Below are positions 38,864 to 48,258 of a DNA stretch of 64,000 nucleotides, piece after piece. Numbering within the stretch: the stretch's first letter is position 1; each line of letters opens with the position of its first letter. A program made the position numbers and the translations under genes. The stretch spans positions 4,216,001 to 4,280,000 of the forward strand of contig NZ_CP028369.1 in NCBI RefSeq assembly GCF_003032475.1, given 5' to 3'. This stretch comes from Streptomyces sp. P3. GTDB taxonomy: Bacteria; Actinomycetota; Actinomycetes; Streptomycetales; Streptomycetaceae. The notes under the pieces are model-generated. The model saw nothing but the letters and a program-made list of their open reading frames with translations, was not told the DNA's origin and ran no database searches.

Positions 38864-40678
38864 CTAGAACACCGGCGTACCGTCACGCGTCAGCTTCCAG
38901 TCCACCGACGCGAAGTCCTTCGGGTCCAGCACACCCTTCGCCGTCACCCACTCCGAAATCCGCGTACGGATCTCCGTCGACTCCGACCACAACTCCTGCG
39001 CCGACGCCACATGCGGGAACGCCCCACCGCCATTGGCCCGGTAGTTGTTCACCGCCAGCACGAACTGCTGCGCATCGTCCAACGCCGCCCCGTCGAACTT
39101 CAGGTTCCTGATCCGCGAACCCGCCGCCTGCGCGATGTCGATCTCGTACGACAGACCCGACACATAGTCGTAGTTGTAGTCCGGACGCCCCGCCGCGTTC
39201 GTCAACTTCTCCGTGTCGACCACCGCGCCCGCCGCCGTCTGAACGAAGTACTGCGCCGAGTACTCCAGGTACGCCCGCACCTGCGCACCCGTCATCAACT
39301 TCGCCACCAGCGTGTTGTCGTACACATACAGGCTCGACAGGTCCCGGATCGTCACCTGGCCCGCCGGGATCTCCGACGTCCGCGAGAACGGCGACGCCTG
39401 CGCGATCACCGGCAGCGACGCATACGACGTCCCCGCCAACGCCGCCTTGACGACGTCCTCCTGCACCTTCGTGATCAGGTCGATGATCGGCGCGTCCTTG
39501 AACCGCGCCTCCACCGTCGTCAACGTCTCCGTCGCCGTACCCACCACCTGGTTGACGTACGCCACGACCTTCGCGTGCTCATCACCCAGCAGCTTCGTGA
39601 TCTTCGGGTCGTCGGCGACCGAGTTGGAGTTCAGCACCTTCGACGACACCGACTCGACCGACCACCGCCCCTTCTCGAACACCAACTCCACATCGAACAC
39701 CGACAGCCGCTCCGCATACGCCAACGGCTCCGACAGCACGACCGTCCTCCCGGACTTCGCGTTGACGACCTTCAGCTCCGGAATCTCCACATGCGCATGC
39801 CCCACCAGCACCGCGTCGATGTCCGGCACCTGCTGCGCCACCAACGCCGCCGAGTTCTCCACATACGGCAGCTGGTCACCGTACGACGACGTACCCGACG
39901 AACCCGAGTGCGCCGACACGATCACCACATCCGCACCCAGCGACTTCAGCTTCGGCACCCACTTCGCCGCCTGCTCCTCCAGCCCCGGAAACGCCAGCTT
40001 CCCCTGCACATACGCCTTGTCCCAGATCGCGATACCCGGGTTCGTCAGCCCCAGCACCGCCACCTTCACCGGCGGCGCACCCTTCACACAGAACGTCTTG
40101 ATCACATACGGCTGGAACGCCGGCCGCAGCGTCTTCGCGTCCACCGCGTTCGCCCCCAGCAACGGGAACCGCAACTGCGACTCGAACTTCCGCAGCGTCT
40201 CGATGCCGTAGTTGAACTCGTGGTTGCCCAGCGCCGCCGCGTCGTACCCGATCGCGTTCATCGCCTGCGCCATCGGATGCACCGGACCGCCCTTGGCGGT
40301 GATCGGGTCCACCTTCGCGTAGTAGTACGTCAGCGGAGTGCCCTGGATCGTGTCACCCGCGTCCAGCAGCAGAGTGTTCTCACGCCCCTTCTCCGCACGG
40401 ATCCGGTTCACCAGCGTCGAGATACGCGACAGACCCTGCGCATTGCCCGCCGCGTCCTTGTACTCCGCGTCCTTGAAGTAGTCCCAGTTGAAGACATGAC
40501 CGTGCAGGTCCGTCGTGCCCATCACGGTCAGCGAGTACCGCTTCGGCTGCGTGCCCGGCTTCGACGGCCGCTGCGCCGCCGCTGCCTGCGCCGACGGAGC
40601 CGCCGCGGCCCCCGCGATCGCCACCCCCGCCCCGGTCACGGCGGACTTCTTCAGGAACTTCCGGCGGTTCAACGGCAT
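38864..40678 (-). CDS. Tat-exported bifunctional metallophosphatase/5'-nucleotidase
   Basis: This 604-residue protein is a UshA-like 5'-nucleotidase/2',3'-cyclic phosphodiesterase that removes phosphate from extracellular nucleotides. The N terminus NRRKFLKKSAVTGAGVA with a hydrophobic stretch and AQA cleavage site is a Tat signal. The metallophosphatase part has TTDLHGHVFNWD, LLDAGDTIQGTP, LGNHEFNYG, SAHSGS and VGHAHVEIP. The C-terminal nucleotide-binding domain has NNYRANGGGAFP. ATG 40678 has GAGGAG upstream. It probably scavenges phosphate or nucleosides outside the cell. Confidence 0.92.
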   Translation of the reverse strand: MPLNRRKFLKKSAVTGAGVAIAGAAAAPSAQAAAAQRPSKPGTQPKRYSLTVMGTTDLHGHVFNWDYFKDAEYKDAAGNAQGLSRISTLVNRIRAEKGRENTLLLDAGDTIQGTPLTYYYAKVDPITAKGGPVHPMAQAMNAIGYDAAALGNHEFNYGIETLRKFESQLRFPLLGANAVDAKTLRPAFQPYVIKTFCVKGAPPVKVAVLGLTNPGIAIWDKAYVQGKLAFPGLEEQAAKWVPKLKSLGADVVIVSAHSGSSGTSSYGDQLPYVENSAALVAQQVPDIDAVLVGHAHVEIPELKVVNAKSGRTVVLSEPLAYAERLSVFDVELVFEKGRWSVESVSSKVLNSNSVADDPKITKLLGDEHAKVVAYVNQVVGTATETLTTVEARFKDAPIIDLITKVQEDVVKAALAGTSYASLPVIAQASPFSRTSEIPAGQVTIRDLSSLYVYDNTLVAKLMTGAQVRAYLEYSAQYFVQTAAGAVVDTEKLTNAAGRPDYNYDYVSGLSYEIDIAQAAGSRIRNLKFDGAALDDAQQFVLAVNNYRANGGGAFPHVASAQELWSESTEIRTRISEWVTAKGVLDPKDFASVDWKLTRDGTPVF

Positions 40679-40827
40679 GTCTCGTACTCCTCGGGGGATG
40701 GTCAATGACGCGCGTAGATTCTGACCCGGCCACCACCGACGACAACAGGTCCAGGAGGTTGCGATCTGATGACCGCAACAGTCCACCCCCACCCCGGAAC
40801 ACCGAAAGCAGTGACAAGGTGGGACGT

Positions 40828-41529
40828 ATGACCTCCCCTCAGAACCCCTCCTACGGCACCCCCGACACCCCCCACCTCACAGTCCGCGGCGAGGCCGAAC
40901 TCGAAGTCGACCCCGAAATCGCCCGCATCGCCGTCACCCTCACCGCCCGCGGCCGCGACCGCCGCACCACCCTCGACGACCTCACCCGCCGCAACACAGA
41001 CGCCCTCGACCTCCTCAAGTCCTACGGCGACACCGTCGAGAACCTCTCCACCGGCGCACTCACCCTCACCCCCGAACTCGAACCGCACCGCCGAGGCGAA
41101 CGCGTCCGCACCTACCACGGCACCGTCCGCCTCACCGCCGAACTCACCGACTTCACCGCCCTCGGCGAACTCACCACCCGCCTCGCCGACCTCGAACTCA
41201 CCCGGGTCGACGGCCCCTGGTGGGCCCTGCGTCCCACCTCACCCGCCCACCGCACCGCCCGCCGCCACGCCGTCCACGACGCCGTCCGACGCGCCAGGGA
41301 ATACGCCGAAGCACTCGACACCACCGTCGCCGCCCTCCTCGAACTCACCGACACCGCGACAGGCGGCCCCCGGCCCCGGTCCACCTTCGACCGCCACGCC
41401 GTCCGCTTCTCCCGCGCCGCAGCCGACACCGAACCGCAAGCCCCCGAACCCCTCGACCTCGAACCCCAGCGCATCCAGGTCCGCGCCGAAGTCAGCGCAC
41501 GGTTCACCATGAATCCACCGGCCCTGTGA
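40828..41529 (+). CDS. SIMPL-domain (DUF541) protein
   Basis: This 233-residue protein is one SIMPL/DUF541 domain. Diagnostic parts are LTVRGEAELEVDPEIARIAV at the N terminus, a long helix RRTTLDDLTRRNTDALDLL, and ARRHAVHDAVRRAREYAEAL. No signal peptide is present. SIMPL proteins form oligomeric rings and are linked to oxidative or envelope stress in other bacteria; the role here is unknown. ATG 40828 has AAGGTGGGA upstream; an upstream extension to 40705 is less likely. Confidence 0.82.
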   Translation: MTSPQNPSYGTPDTPHLTVRGEAELEVDPEIARIAVTLTARGRDRRTTLDDLTRRNTDALDLLKSYGDTVENLSTGALTLTPELEPHRRGERVRTYHGTVRLTAELTDFTALGELTTRLADLELTRVDGPWWALRPTSPAHRTARRHAVHDAVRRAREYAEALDTTVAALLELTDTATGGPRPRSTFDRHAVRFSRAAADTEPQAPEPLDLEPQRIQVRAEVSARFTMNPPAL

Positions 41530-41654
41530 ATCCATCCACGGCCTGAATTCACCCGTTCGGGGAATCCGCACACCAGGGAAAGGAACCCGCGGAAATCAGC
41601 GGGAGACCACCCGGAGTGCTCAGAAGAGCGACACTCCGCACACTTTAGTACTTG

Positions 41655-41683
41655 TCAACAACCCTTCACCCAAAGGTTGTTGA
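41655..41683. promoter_or_regulatory. Palindrome upstream of pyk (possible operator)
   Basis: TCAACAACC (41655-41663) and GGTTGTTGA (41675-41683) form a perfect 9-bp inverted repeat with an 11-nt centre in an unusually AT-rich stretch 52 bp before pyk. The cognate regulator is unknown. Confidence 0.45.
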
Positions 41684-41735
41684 GCAGTCACGTGCCCCCA
41701 ATTCGCTACCCGCCGGTAAGACATAGGCTCGAAAC

Positions 41736-43172
41736 ATGCGCCGAGCGAAAATCGTCTGCACCCTGGGCCCCGCCACCGACTCCTACGACCAGCTCCAAGC
41801 CCTCGTAGAAGCCGGAATGGACGTCGCCCGCTTCAACCTCAGCCACGGCACCCACGCCGAACACGAGGAGCGCTACCACCACGTCCGCAAGGCCTCCGAC
41901 GAAACCGGCCGCAGCGTCGGCACCCTTGCCGACCTTCAAGGCCCGAAGATCCGCCTCGGCCACTTCACCGAAGGCCCCGTACTCCTCGAACGCGGAGACA
42001 CCTTCACCATCACCGTCGAAGAAGGCACAGCAGGTGACGGCACCCACTGCGGCACCACCCACGCAGGCCTCGCCGACGACGTCACCCCCGGCGAACGCAT
42101 CCTCGTCGACGACGGAAAAGTCTGCCTCGAAGTCACCGACGTCGACGGCCCCCGCGTCCACACCCGCGTCGTCGAAGGCGGCGTCATCTCCGACCACAAA
42201 GGCCTCAACCTCCCCGGCGTCGCCGTCTCCGTCCCCGCCCTCTCCAAAAAAGACGAAGACGACCTGCGCTGGGCGCTGCGCACCGGCTTCGACGTCATCG
42301 CCCTCTCCTTCGTCCGCAGCGGCCGCGACATCCTCGACGTCCACCGCATCATGGACGAGGAAGGCCGCCGGCTCCCCGTCATCGCCAAGGTCGAGAAGCC
42401 CCAGGCCGTCGAGAACATCGACGAGATCGTGGCCGCCTTCGACGGCATCATGGTCGCCCGCGGAGACCTCGGCGTCGAAATGCCACTCGAACAGGTCCCG
42501 ATCGTCCAGAAACGCGCCATCAAACTCGCCAAGCGCAACGCCAAACCCGTCATCGTCGCCACCCAGATGCTCGACTCCATGATCGAGCACTCCCGCCCGA
42601 CCAGGGCCGAGGCCAGCGACGTCGCCAACGCCGTCCTCGACGGCACCGACGCCGTCATGCTCTCCGGCGAGACCAGCGTCGGCAAACACCCCGTCCAGAC
42701 CGTCCGCACCATGGCGAAGATCGTCGCAGCTGCGGAAGAGGACCTCCTCGCAGCCGGCCTGCCCGAACTGACGGAAAGCACCAAACCCCGCACCCAGGGC
42801 GGCGCCGTCGCCAGGGCCGCAGCGGAGATCGGCGACTTCCTCGGCGCCAAGTTCCTCGTCGCCTTCACCCAGAGCGGCGACACCGTCCGCCGCCTCTCCC
42901 GCTACCGCTCACCGATCCCCGTCCTGGCCTTCACCCCGGAACCGGCGACCCGCTCCCAGCTCAACCTGACCTGGGGCGTCGAGACCTTCCTCGGCCCGAC
43001 GGCCGCCTCCACGGACGCGATGGTCGCCCAGGTGGACGAAGCGCTCCTGCAGTACGGCCGCTGCCAGAAGGGCGACGTCGTCGTCATCACGGCAGGCTCC
43101 CCGCCCGGCGTCTCCGGCTCCACGAACCTGGTCCGCGTCCACCACGTGGGCGAGGACGACAGCCCGAAGTAG
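41736..43172 (+). CDS. pyk: Pyruvate kinase
   Basis: This 478-residue enzyme makes pyruvate and ATP from phosphoenolpyruvate and ADP in glycolysis. It begins MRRAKIVCTLGPATDSYDQL and contains ARFNLSHGTH, LADLQGPKIRLG, the PK signature VIAKVEKPQAVENIDEIVAA with the catalytic Lys, MVARGDLGVEMP, ATQMLDSMIE and MLSGETSVGKHPV. Length is normal. There is no ribosome-binding site; TAGGCT 6 nt before the ATG looks like a -10, so a leaderless mRNA is possible. It ends 3 bp before a convergent gene. Confidence 0.96.
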   Translation: MRRAKIVCTLGPATDSYDQLQALVEAGMDVARFNLSHGTHAEHEERYHHVRKASDETGRSVGTLADLQGPKIRLGHFTEGPVLLERGDTFTITVEEGTAGDGTHCGTTHAGLADDVTPGERILVDDGKVCLEVTDVDGPRVHTRVVEGGVISDHKGLNLPGVAVSVPALSKKDEDDLRWALRTGFDVIALSFVRSGRDILDVHRIMDEEGRRLPVIAKVEKPQAVENIDEIVAAFDGIMVARGDLGVEMPLEQVPIVQKRAIKLAKRNAKPVIVATQMLDSMIEHSRPTRAEASDVANAVLDGTDAVMLSGETSVGKHPVQTVRTMAKIVAAAEEDLLAAGLPELTESTKPRTQGGAVARAAAEIGDFLGAKFLVAFTQSGDTVRRLSRYRSPIPVLAFTPEPATRSQLNLTWGVETFLGPTAASTDAMVAQVDEALLQYGRCQKGDVVVITAGSPPGVSGSTNLVRVHHVGEDDSPK

Positions 43173-43175
43173 GAC

Positions 43176-43817
43176 TCAGTACTTGGGGCCGATGTGGGCG
43201 TCCATGAGGGCTACGGAGGCTTTGCGGGCGACGGAGATGTTTCTGTGGTTCGCCATTTTCCATTCGACGCCCACGTGGTCCAACGTGTCGGTGAAGAGAC
43301 GGATGACGTCGCCCGACAAGTTGGTGAAGAAGTAGCGCGGGTACTCGTAGCGCTTGCGTACGCCGCCGATCGTCTTCTCGGTCCAGTTGGTGATGCGGCA
43401 TCCGTCGGAGTGGATGAGCCCTCGGATGAACTCCCAGGGGTGTTCGTCGACGATGGCCTGCTGCCACGGTTCCAGGGCGATCCGCCGTTCGTGCTTCTTG
43501 CCGGGGCCGTGCTGTGGGAACAGGTGCGGCCAGTGGGCGTAGTAGCCCGCGCAGGCGATGCGCAGGTAGTGGCCACTGCCGCGTGGATGGGCGCTGATGC
43601 AGCCGTCGCCTAGGTAAAGGCCGAGCAGGTACGCGTATGCGACGCGGTCGCTCGGTGGGTCGGGAAATGGGGGCGCCATGCGAGGCAGCGGTTCAAGTCG
43701 GTCCTGCCAGGAGCGGATTGCGGCGCGTGAGATGCCTGTTTCTCGGCTGGCGGAGTTCAGACTGCGCCCCTGTGCCACGAGTGCGAGTGCCCTCTTGCGT
43801 GTGCTGACGTCGTACAT
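43176..43817 (-). CDS. HTH plus LAGLIDADG-like protein
   Basis: This 213-residue protein starts with a helix-turn-helix (LVAQGRSLNSASRETGISRA). Two motifs resembling paired LAGLIDADG helices follow: YAYLLGLYLGDGCIS and EFIRGLIHSDGCRIT, each ending in the acidic residue normally used for metal. This is the layout of a homing-endonuclease-fold protein, though it could now serve as a DNA-binding regulator. I use ATG 43817; GTG 43850 is an alternative. It lies between pyk and a tRNA gene, a typical spot for a mobile or formerly mobile gene. Confidence 0.72.
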   Translation of the reverse strand: MYDVSTRKRALALVAQGRSLNSASRETGISRAAIRSWQDRLEPLPRMAPPFPDPPSDRVAYAYLLGLYLGDGCISAHPRGSGHYLRIACAGYYAHWPHLFPQHGPGKKHERRIALEPWQQAIVDEHPWEFIRGLIHSDGCRITNWTEKTIGGVRKRYEYPRYFFTNLSGDVIRLFTDTLDHVGVEWKMANHRNISVARKASVALMDAHIGPKY

Positions 43818-43923
43818 GTGCCCACTGTGTGAGCGAGATCGCGACGACACGCAGCAATAAGCGGATGTTCACGAGAACGTGGACATCCGCCTGTTGGCGC
43901 AATACTTCGATTTGAAGGAAAAG

Positions 43924-43998
43924 TGCCCCAGGTGGGATTCGAACCCACACTGTCCGCTGTTTGAGAGCGGCCTCTCTAACCAGTTGGAGTACTGGGGC
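43924..43998 (-). tRNA. tRNA with anticodon CAA (Leu), but with a short variable loop
   Basis: On the minus strand the 7-bp acceptor GCCCCAG/CTGGGGC, a 3-bp D stem CTC/GAG, anticodon stem CCGCT/AGCGG with loop CTCAAAC, and T arm GTGGG-TTCGAAT-CCCAC fold cleanly. The anticodon is CAA (Leu, UUG codon) and base 73 is A. CCA is not encoded. The variable loop is only 5 nt (ACAGT), whereas normal bacterial leucine tRNAs have a long variable arm. Confidence 0.85.
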
Positions 43999-44096
43999 CT
44001 TAGAAAGTAAGGAGAACTGCAACCCCTCGCGCACCCACCTTACCGCAGCTAGGTAGGCTCTTGTCAGCAGTACCCGCCCCTGAACGAGGAGCCCCC

Positions 44097-44753
44097 GTGA
44101 CCGCCCCCGAGTCGCCCCAGCCAGTAGACGCGCCCGACGACGACAGGTCGCACGTGCCTCCGCTGACGACCCGTGTCGTCATCGCCGAGGACGAGGCCCT
44201 GATCCGCCTCGACCTCAAGGAGATGCTGGAGGAGGAGGGCTACAGCGTCGTCGGCGAGGCCGGTGACGGTGAGCAGGCGATCGAGCTCGCCCGCGAGCAC
44301 AAGCCGGACCTCGTCATCCTCGACGTGAAGATGCCCAAGATGGACGGCATCTCCGCGGCGGAGAAGATCGCCGAGGAGCGCATCGCGCCGGTCCTGATGC
44401 TGACCGCGTTCTCGCAGCGCGACCTCGTCGAGCGTGCCCGGGACGCGGGGGCGATGGCGTATCTGGTGAAGCCGTTCAGCAAGAGCGACGTCGTCCCGGC
44501 GATCGAGATGGCCGTCTCGCGTTTCACGGAGCTGCGGGAGCTGGAGAACGAGGTCGCGGATCTGACGCTGCGGCTGGAGACGCGCAAGCTGGTGGACCGG
44601 GCGAAGTCGATCCTGCAGACGGAGTACGGGCTGTCGGAGCCGGCGGCGTTCCGGTGGATCCAGAAGACGTCGATGGATCGTCGGATGTCGATGCAGCAGG
44701 TGGCGGAGGCCGTGATCCAGGACGCCGAGGAGAAGAAGGCCGACAAGGGCTGA
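44097..44753 (+). CDS. pdtaR: ANTAR-domain response regulator PdtaR
   Basis: This 218-residue regulator has a receiver domain (VVIAEDEALIRLDLKEMLEE, phospho-acceptor Asp in LVILDVKMPKMDG, LTAFSQ, LVKPF) followed by an ANTAR RNA-binding domain (DRAKSILQTEYGLSEPAAFR, MDRRMSMQQVAEAVI). PdtaR binds RNA terminators to allow readthrough when phosphorylated by PdtaS. GTG 44097 has GAGGAG 5 nt upstream; a TTG at 44061 is less likely. A strong terminator follows. Confidence 0.93.
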   Translation: MTAPESPQPVDAPDDDRSHVPPLTTRVVIAEDEALIRLDLKEMLEEEGYSVVGEAGDGEQAIELAREHKPDLVILDVKMPKMDGISAAEKIAEERIAPVLMLTAFSQRDLVERARDAGAMAYLVKPFSKSDVVPAIEMAVSRFTELRELENEVADLTLRLETRKLVDRAKSILQTEYGLSEPAAFRWIQKTSMDRRMSMQQVAEAVIQDAEEKKADKG

Positions 44754-44770
44754 CCGCGAGGCAGGCGTAC

Positions 44771-44809
44771 GACGAGGCCCGCGCCCGGAGAAGGGGCGCG
44801 GGCCTCGTC
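44771..44809. terminator. Bidirectional terminator between pdtaR and livF
   Basis: A perfect 16-bp stem (44771-44786 and 44794-44809, arm GACGAGGCCCGCGCCC) with a 7-nt loop lies between convergent genes. Confidence 0.85.
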
Positions 44810-44822
44810 GTGTGCGGGTGGT

Positions 44823-45535
<713 letters not shown>

Positions 45536-45539
<4 letters not shown>

Positions 45540-46420
45540 TTCTCGTCTCCTTCCGTGGTGCTGTGCGCCTCGGCGGCCTCTGCGGCTTCGACTTCGGCGA
45601 CTTCCTCCGCTCCCGGCGCGCCCTCGAAGGGGGTGCCGAGGTAGGCGGCGATGACGCGTTCGTCGGCCTGGACGACTTCGGCGGGGCCTTCGACGATCTT
45701 CTCGCCCTGGACGAGCACGGCGACGCGGTCGCAGAGGTTCATGATGAACCGGATGTCGTGCTCGATGACGAGGACGGCGATGCCCTGGTCGCGGATGGCG
45801 AAGATGAGTTCTTCGGCCGCGCGCGTCTCCTGGGGGTTCATGCCGGCGGTGGGCTCGTCGAGGAGGAGGAGTCCGGGGTCGCTGGCGAGGGCGCGGGCGA
45901 TTTCGAGCTTGCGCTGTTCGCCGTAGGGGAGGTTGCGGGCGAGGTGGTCGGCCTTGGCGGCGAGGCCGGTGAACTCGAGGAGTTCCATGGCTCGTTCGCG
46001 TGAGGCGTCTTCGGCCTTCTTGAAGCTGGGCAGGCGCAGGAGCGCGGACCAGAGGCCTTCGTTGGTGCGGGTGTGGCGTCCGACGAGCACGTTTTCCAGG
46101 ACGGTCATGTTGGCGAAGAGCCGGATGTTCTGGAAGGTGCGGGCGATGCCGGCCTGGGTGACCAGGTGGGGTTTGGGCGGGAGGACGGTGCCTTTGTAGC
46201 TGACTGTGCCGGTCGTGGGGATGTAGAGGCCGGTGAGGCAGTTGAAGAAGGTGGTCTTCCCGGCTCCGTTGGGGCCGATGAGTCCGACGATCTCGCCGCT
46301 GTTGACGGTGAGGTCGACGGAGCGTACGGCGGTGAGGCCGCCGAACTGCATGGTGACGCCGGAGGCGTCGAGGACCGTGGTGGTCGTGGCGGTTGTCGTG
46401 GTGGTGGTCATCGCGGTCAC
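45536..46420 (-). CDS. livG: Branched-chain amino acid ABC transporter ATPase LivG
   Basis: This 294-residue ATPase has Walker A GPNGAGKTTFFNCLTGLY, ARTFQNIRLF, signature NLPYGEQRKLEIARAL and Walker B LLLLDEPTAGMNP. The N terminus is a threonine run (residues 2-15), and the C terminus has an acidic Glu/Ala tail (EVAEVEAAEAAEA) not typical of LivG. It starts at GTG 46420 overlapping the livM stop (GTGA); an ATG lies 9 nt inside. Confidence 0.93.
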
Positions 46421-48258
46421 GCCCCTGCCTTGGCGACGCCGGTGGCGGTCTCGGGCAGGCCATTGTCGTCGGGTACGTCGAGTTGTCCGGTCTCGTGGAA
46501 CTCGAGCTGCTTCCTGCGGTCGGCGACGAGGCCTTCGGGGCGGAAGCGCATGAGGAGCATGAGCGCGACACCGAAGAGGAGCAGCTGGTATTCCGCCATG
46601 AACTGGAGTTTGGCGGGGATGAGGTAGAGCAGTGCGGCGCCCACGAGCGGCCCGCTGATGGTGCCCATGCCGCCGAGGATGACCGCTGCGAGCAGGAAGG
46701 CCGAGTTGGGCGGCACGGAGCCGGCGAACTGGTACTGCTCGGGGGTGACGCTGTAGGAGACGTGTGCCTGGACGGTGCCGGCGAGGCCGGCGAGGCAGGC
46801 TCCGAGGGCGAAGGCGAGGAGCTTGAGGCGGAAGCCGTTGATGCCCATGGCGGTGGCGGCGGTTTCGTCTTCGCGGATGGCGACCCAGGCGCGGCCGATG
46901 CGGGAGTCGGCGCTGCGGCGGAAGACCGTGACGACGACGAGGGTGCAGAGGAGCATCAGCAGGTAGTAGTTGCCCGGGCGGGTGAGCTGGTGGCCGAGGA
47001 CGTCGTGGGGGATTCCGAAGTCGAATCCGAAGATCTTCAGGTCGGGGATGTTCGGGATGCCGGTGGAGCCGTTGGTGACGTCGGGTCCGCTGGTGCCGTT
47101 GAGGTTGTTGACGGTGATGCGGAAGATCTCACCGAAGCCGAGGGTGACGATGGCGAGGTAGTCGCCGCGCAGCCGCAGGGTGGGGGCGCCGATGACGACG
47201 CCGAAGATCAGTGAGGCGAAGGCGCCGGTGAGGACGGCGGCCCAGAAGGGGAACTGGACGCCGATGCTCGACTGGGGGGAGCCGGAGACCAGGGCGGCGG
47301 CGTAGGCGCCGACGCCGAGGAAGGCGACGTAGCCGAGGTCGAGGAGGCCGGCGAGGCCGACGACGACGTTGAGGCCCAGGGCGACCGTGGCGAAGATGAG
47401 GATGTTCGCGCCGATGAGGGCGAACTGGTCGTTGGTCTGGGTGAAGGGGAAGCAGATCGCGGCGGCGAACGCGGCGCCGAGCGTGACGCTGCGGTGTTTG
47501 GCCGTCAGTGCCGAGAGTCGCTTGAGGAGGCCGGCGCGGGTGAGTGCGGTGAAGCCGAACGCGGTGGTGATGAGGAAGCCGATGAACAGCTGGGGGTTTT
47601 CGTCGTCTACGCCGATGCCGTAGGAGAAGACGTAGAGGCCGATGCCGAAGGCTGCGGTGATGATGAGGATCTCTGCCCAGGAGGGGAGGTCCTTGGTGCG
47701 GCCGGGCTCGGGGGCGGCGAAGCTGTGGCGGATTTTGGCCCAGGGGTTCGTCGCGTCGTCGGCGTCGCGGGGGACGTCGGCGGGGAGGGCGAAGGCGCCG
47801 ATGGTGGCGATGAGGGCGCCGATGACGGAGACCCAGGCGCCGGGTTCGAGGTTGACGACGCCGCCGAGGACGTAGCTGATGGCGCCGAGGGCGTAGCCGG
47901 TGGTGCCGAGGACGCCGAGGGCGGTGGCGCGGGCGGGGCTGTGGGTGCCGCCGGGGGTGAGCCAGCGCAGGCCGCGGATTCCGTATCCGGAGAGGACGAA
48001 GAGGATGGTGAGGGCGGCGCCGATGAGGGTGAGGACCTGGAGGCCGCCGGGGTAGCCGTTGATGGTGAGTTTGCCGGGGAACTCGTCGGTCCAGGTCCAG
48101 GCGAGGAAGGTGCCGGCGAGTGCGACGGCGGATCCGGCGAGGGTGAGGACGGGGGCGAGGGCCGCGGGCAGGGGGATGAGGGGTGCCGTGTCGCCGTTGG
48201 TGGTGTTGACGGCGTCGGTGTTCTTCTGGGTGGGGATGTTGGTGGTCATGGTGATCAC
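46417..48258 (-). CDS. livM: Branched-chain amino acid ABC transporter permease LivM, N-terminally extended
   Basis: This 613-residue permease is much longer than the usual ~320-420 residues. The LivM core (about 265-575) has NVVVGLAGLLDLGYVAFLGV, RLRGDYLAIVTLGFGEIFRI, AWVAIREDETAATAMGIN and VILGGMGTISGPLVGAALLY. The first ~260 residues add several hydrophobic helices (LAGSAVALAGTFLAWTW, VLTLIGAALTILFVLSGYGI). Actinobacterial LivM proteins often carry such an extension. GTG 48258 overlaps the livH stop; ATG 48249 is an alternative. Confidence 0.9.
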   Translation of the reverse strand: MITMTTNIPTQKNTDAVNTTNGDTAPLIPLPAALAPVLTLAGSAVALAGTFLAWTWTDEFPGKLTINGYPGGLQVLTLIGAALTILFVLSGYGIRGLRWLTPGGTHSPARATALGVLGTTGYALGAISYVLGGVVNLEPGAWVSVIGALIATIGAFALPADVPRDADDATNPWAKIRHSFAAPEPGRTKDLPSWAEILIITAAFGIGLYVFSYGIGVDDENPQLFIGFLITTAFGFTALTRAGLLKRLSALTAKHRSVTLGAAFAAAICFPFTQTNDQFALIGANILIFATVALGLNVVVGLAGLLDLGYVAFLGVGAYAAALVSGSPQSSIGVQFPFWAAVLTGAFASLIFGVVIGAPTLRLRGDYLAIVTLGFGEIFRITVNNLNGTSGPDVTNGSTGIPNIPDLKIFGFDFGIPHDVLGHQLTRPGNYYLLMLLCTLVVVTVFRRSADSRIGRAWVAIREDETAATAMGINGFRLKLLAFALGACLAGLAGTVQAHVSYSVTPEQYQFAGSVPPNSAFLLAAVILGGMGTISGPLVGAALLYLIPAKLQFMAEYQLLLFGVALMLLMRFRPEGLVADRRKQLEFHETGQLDVPDDNGLPETATGVAKAGA

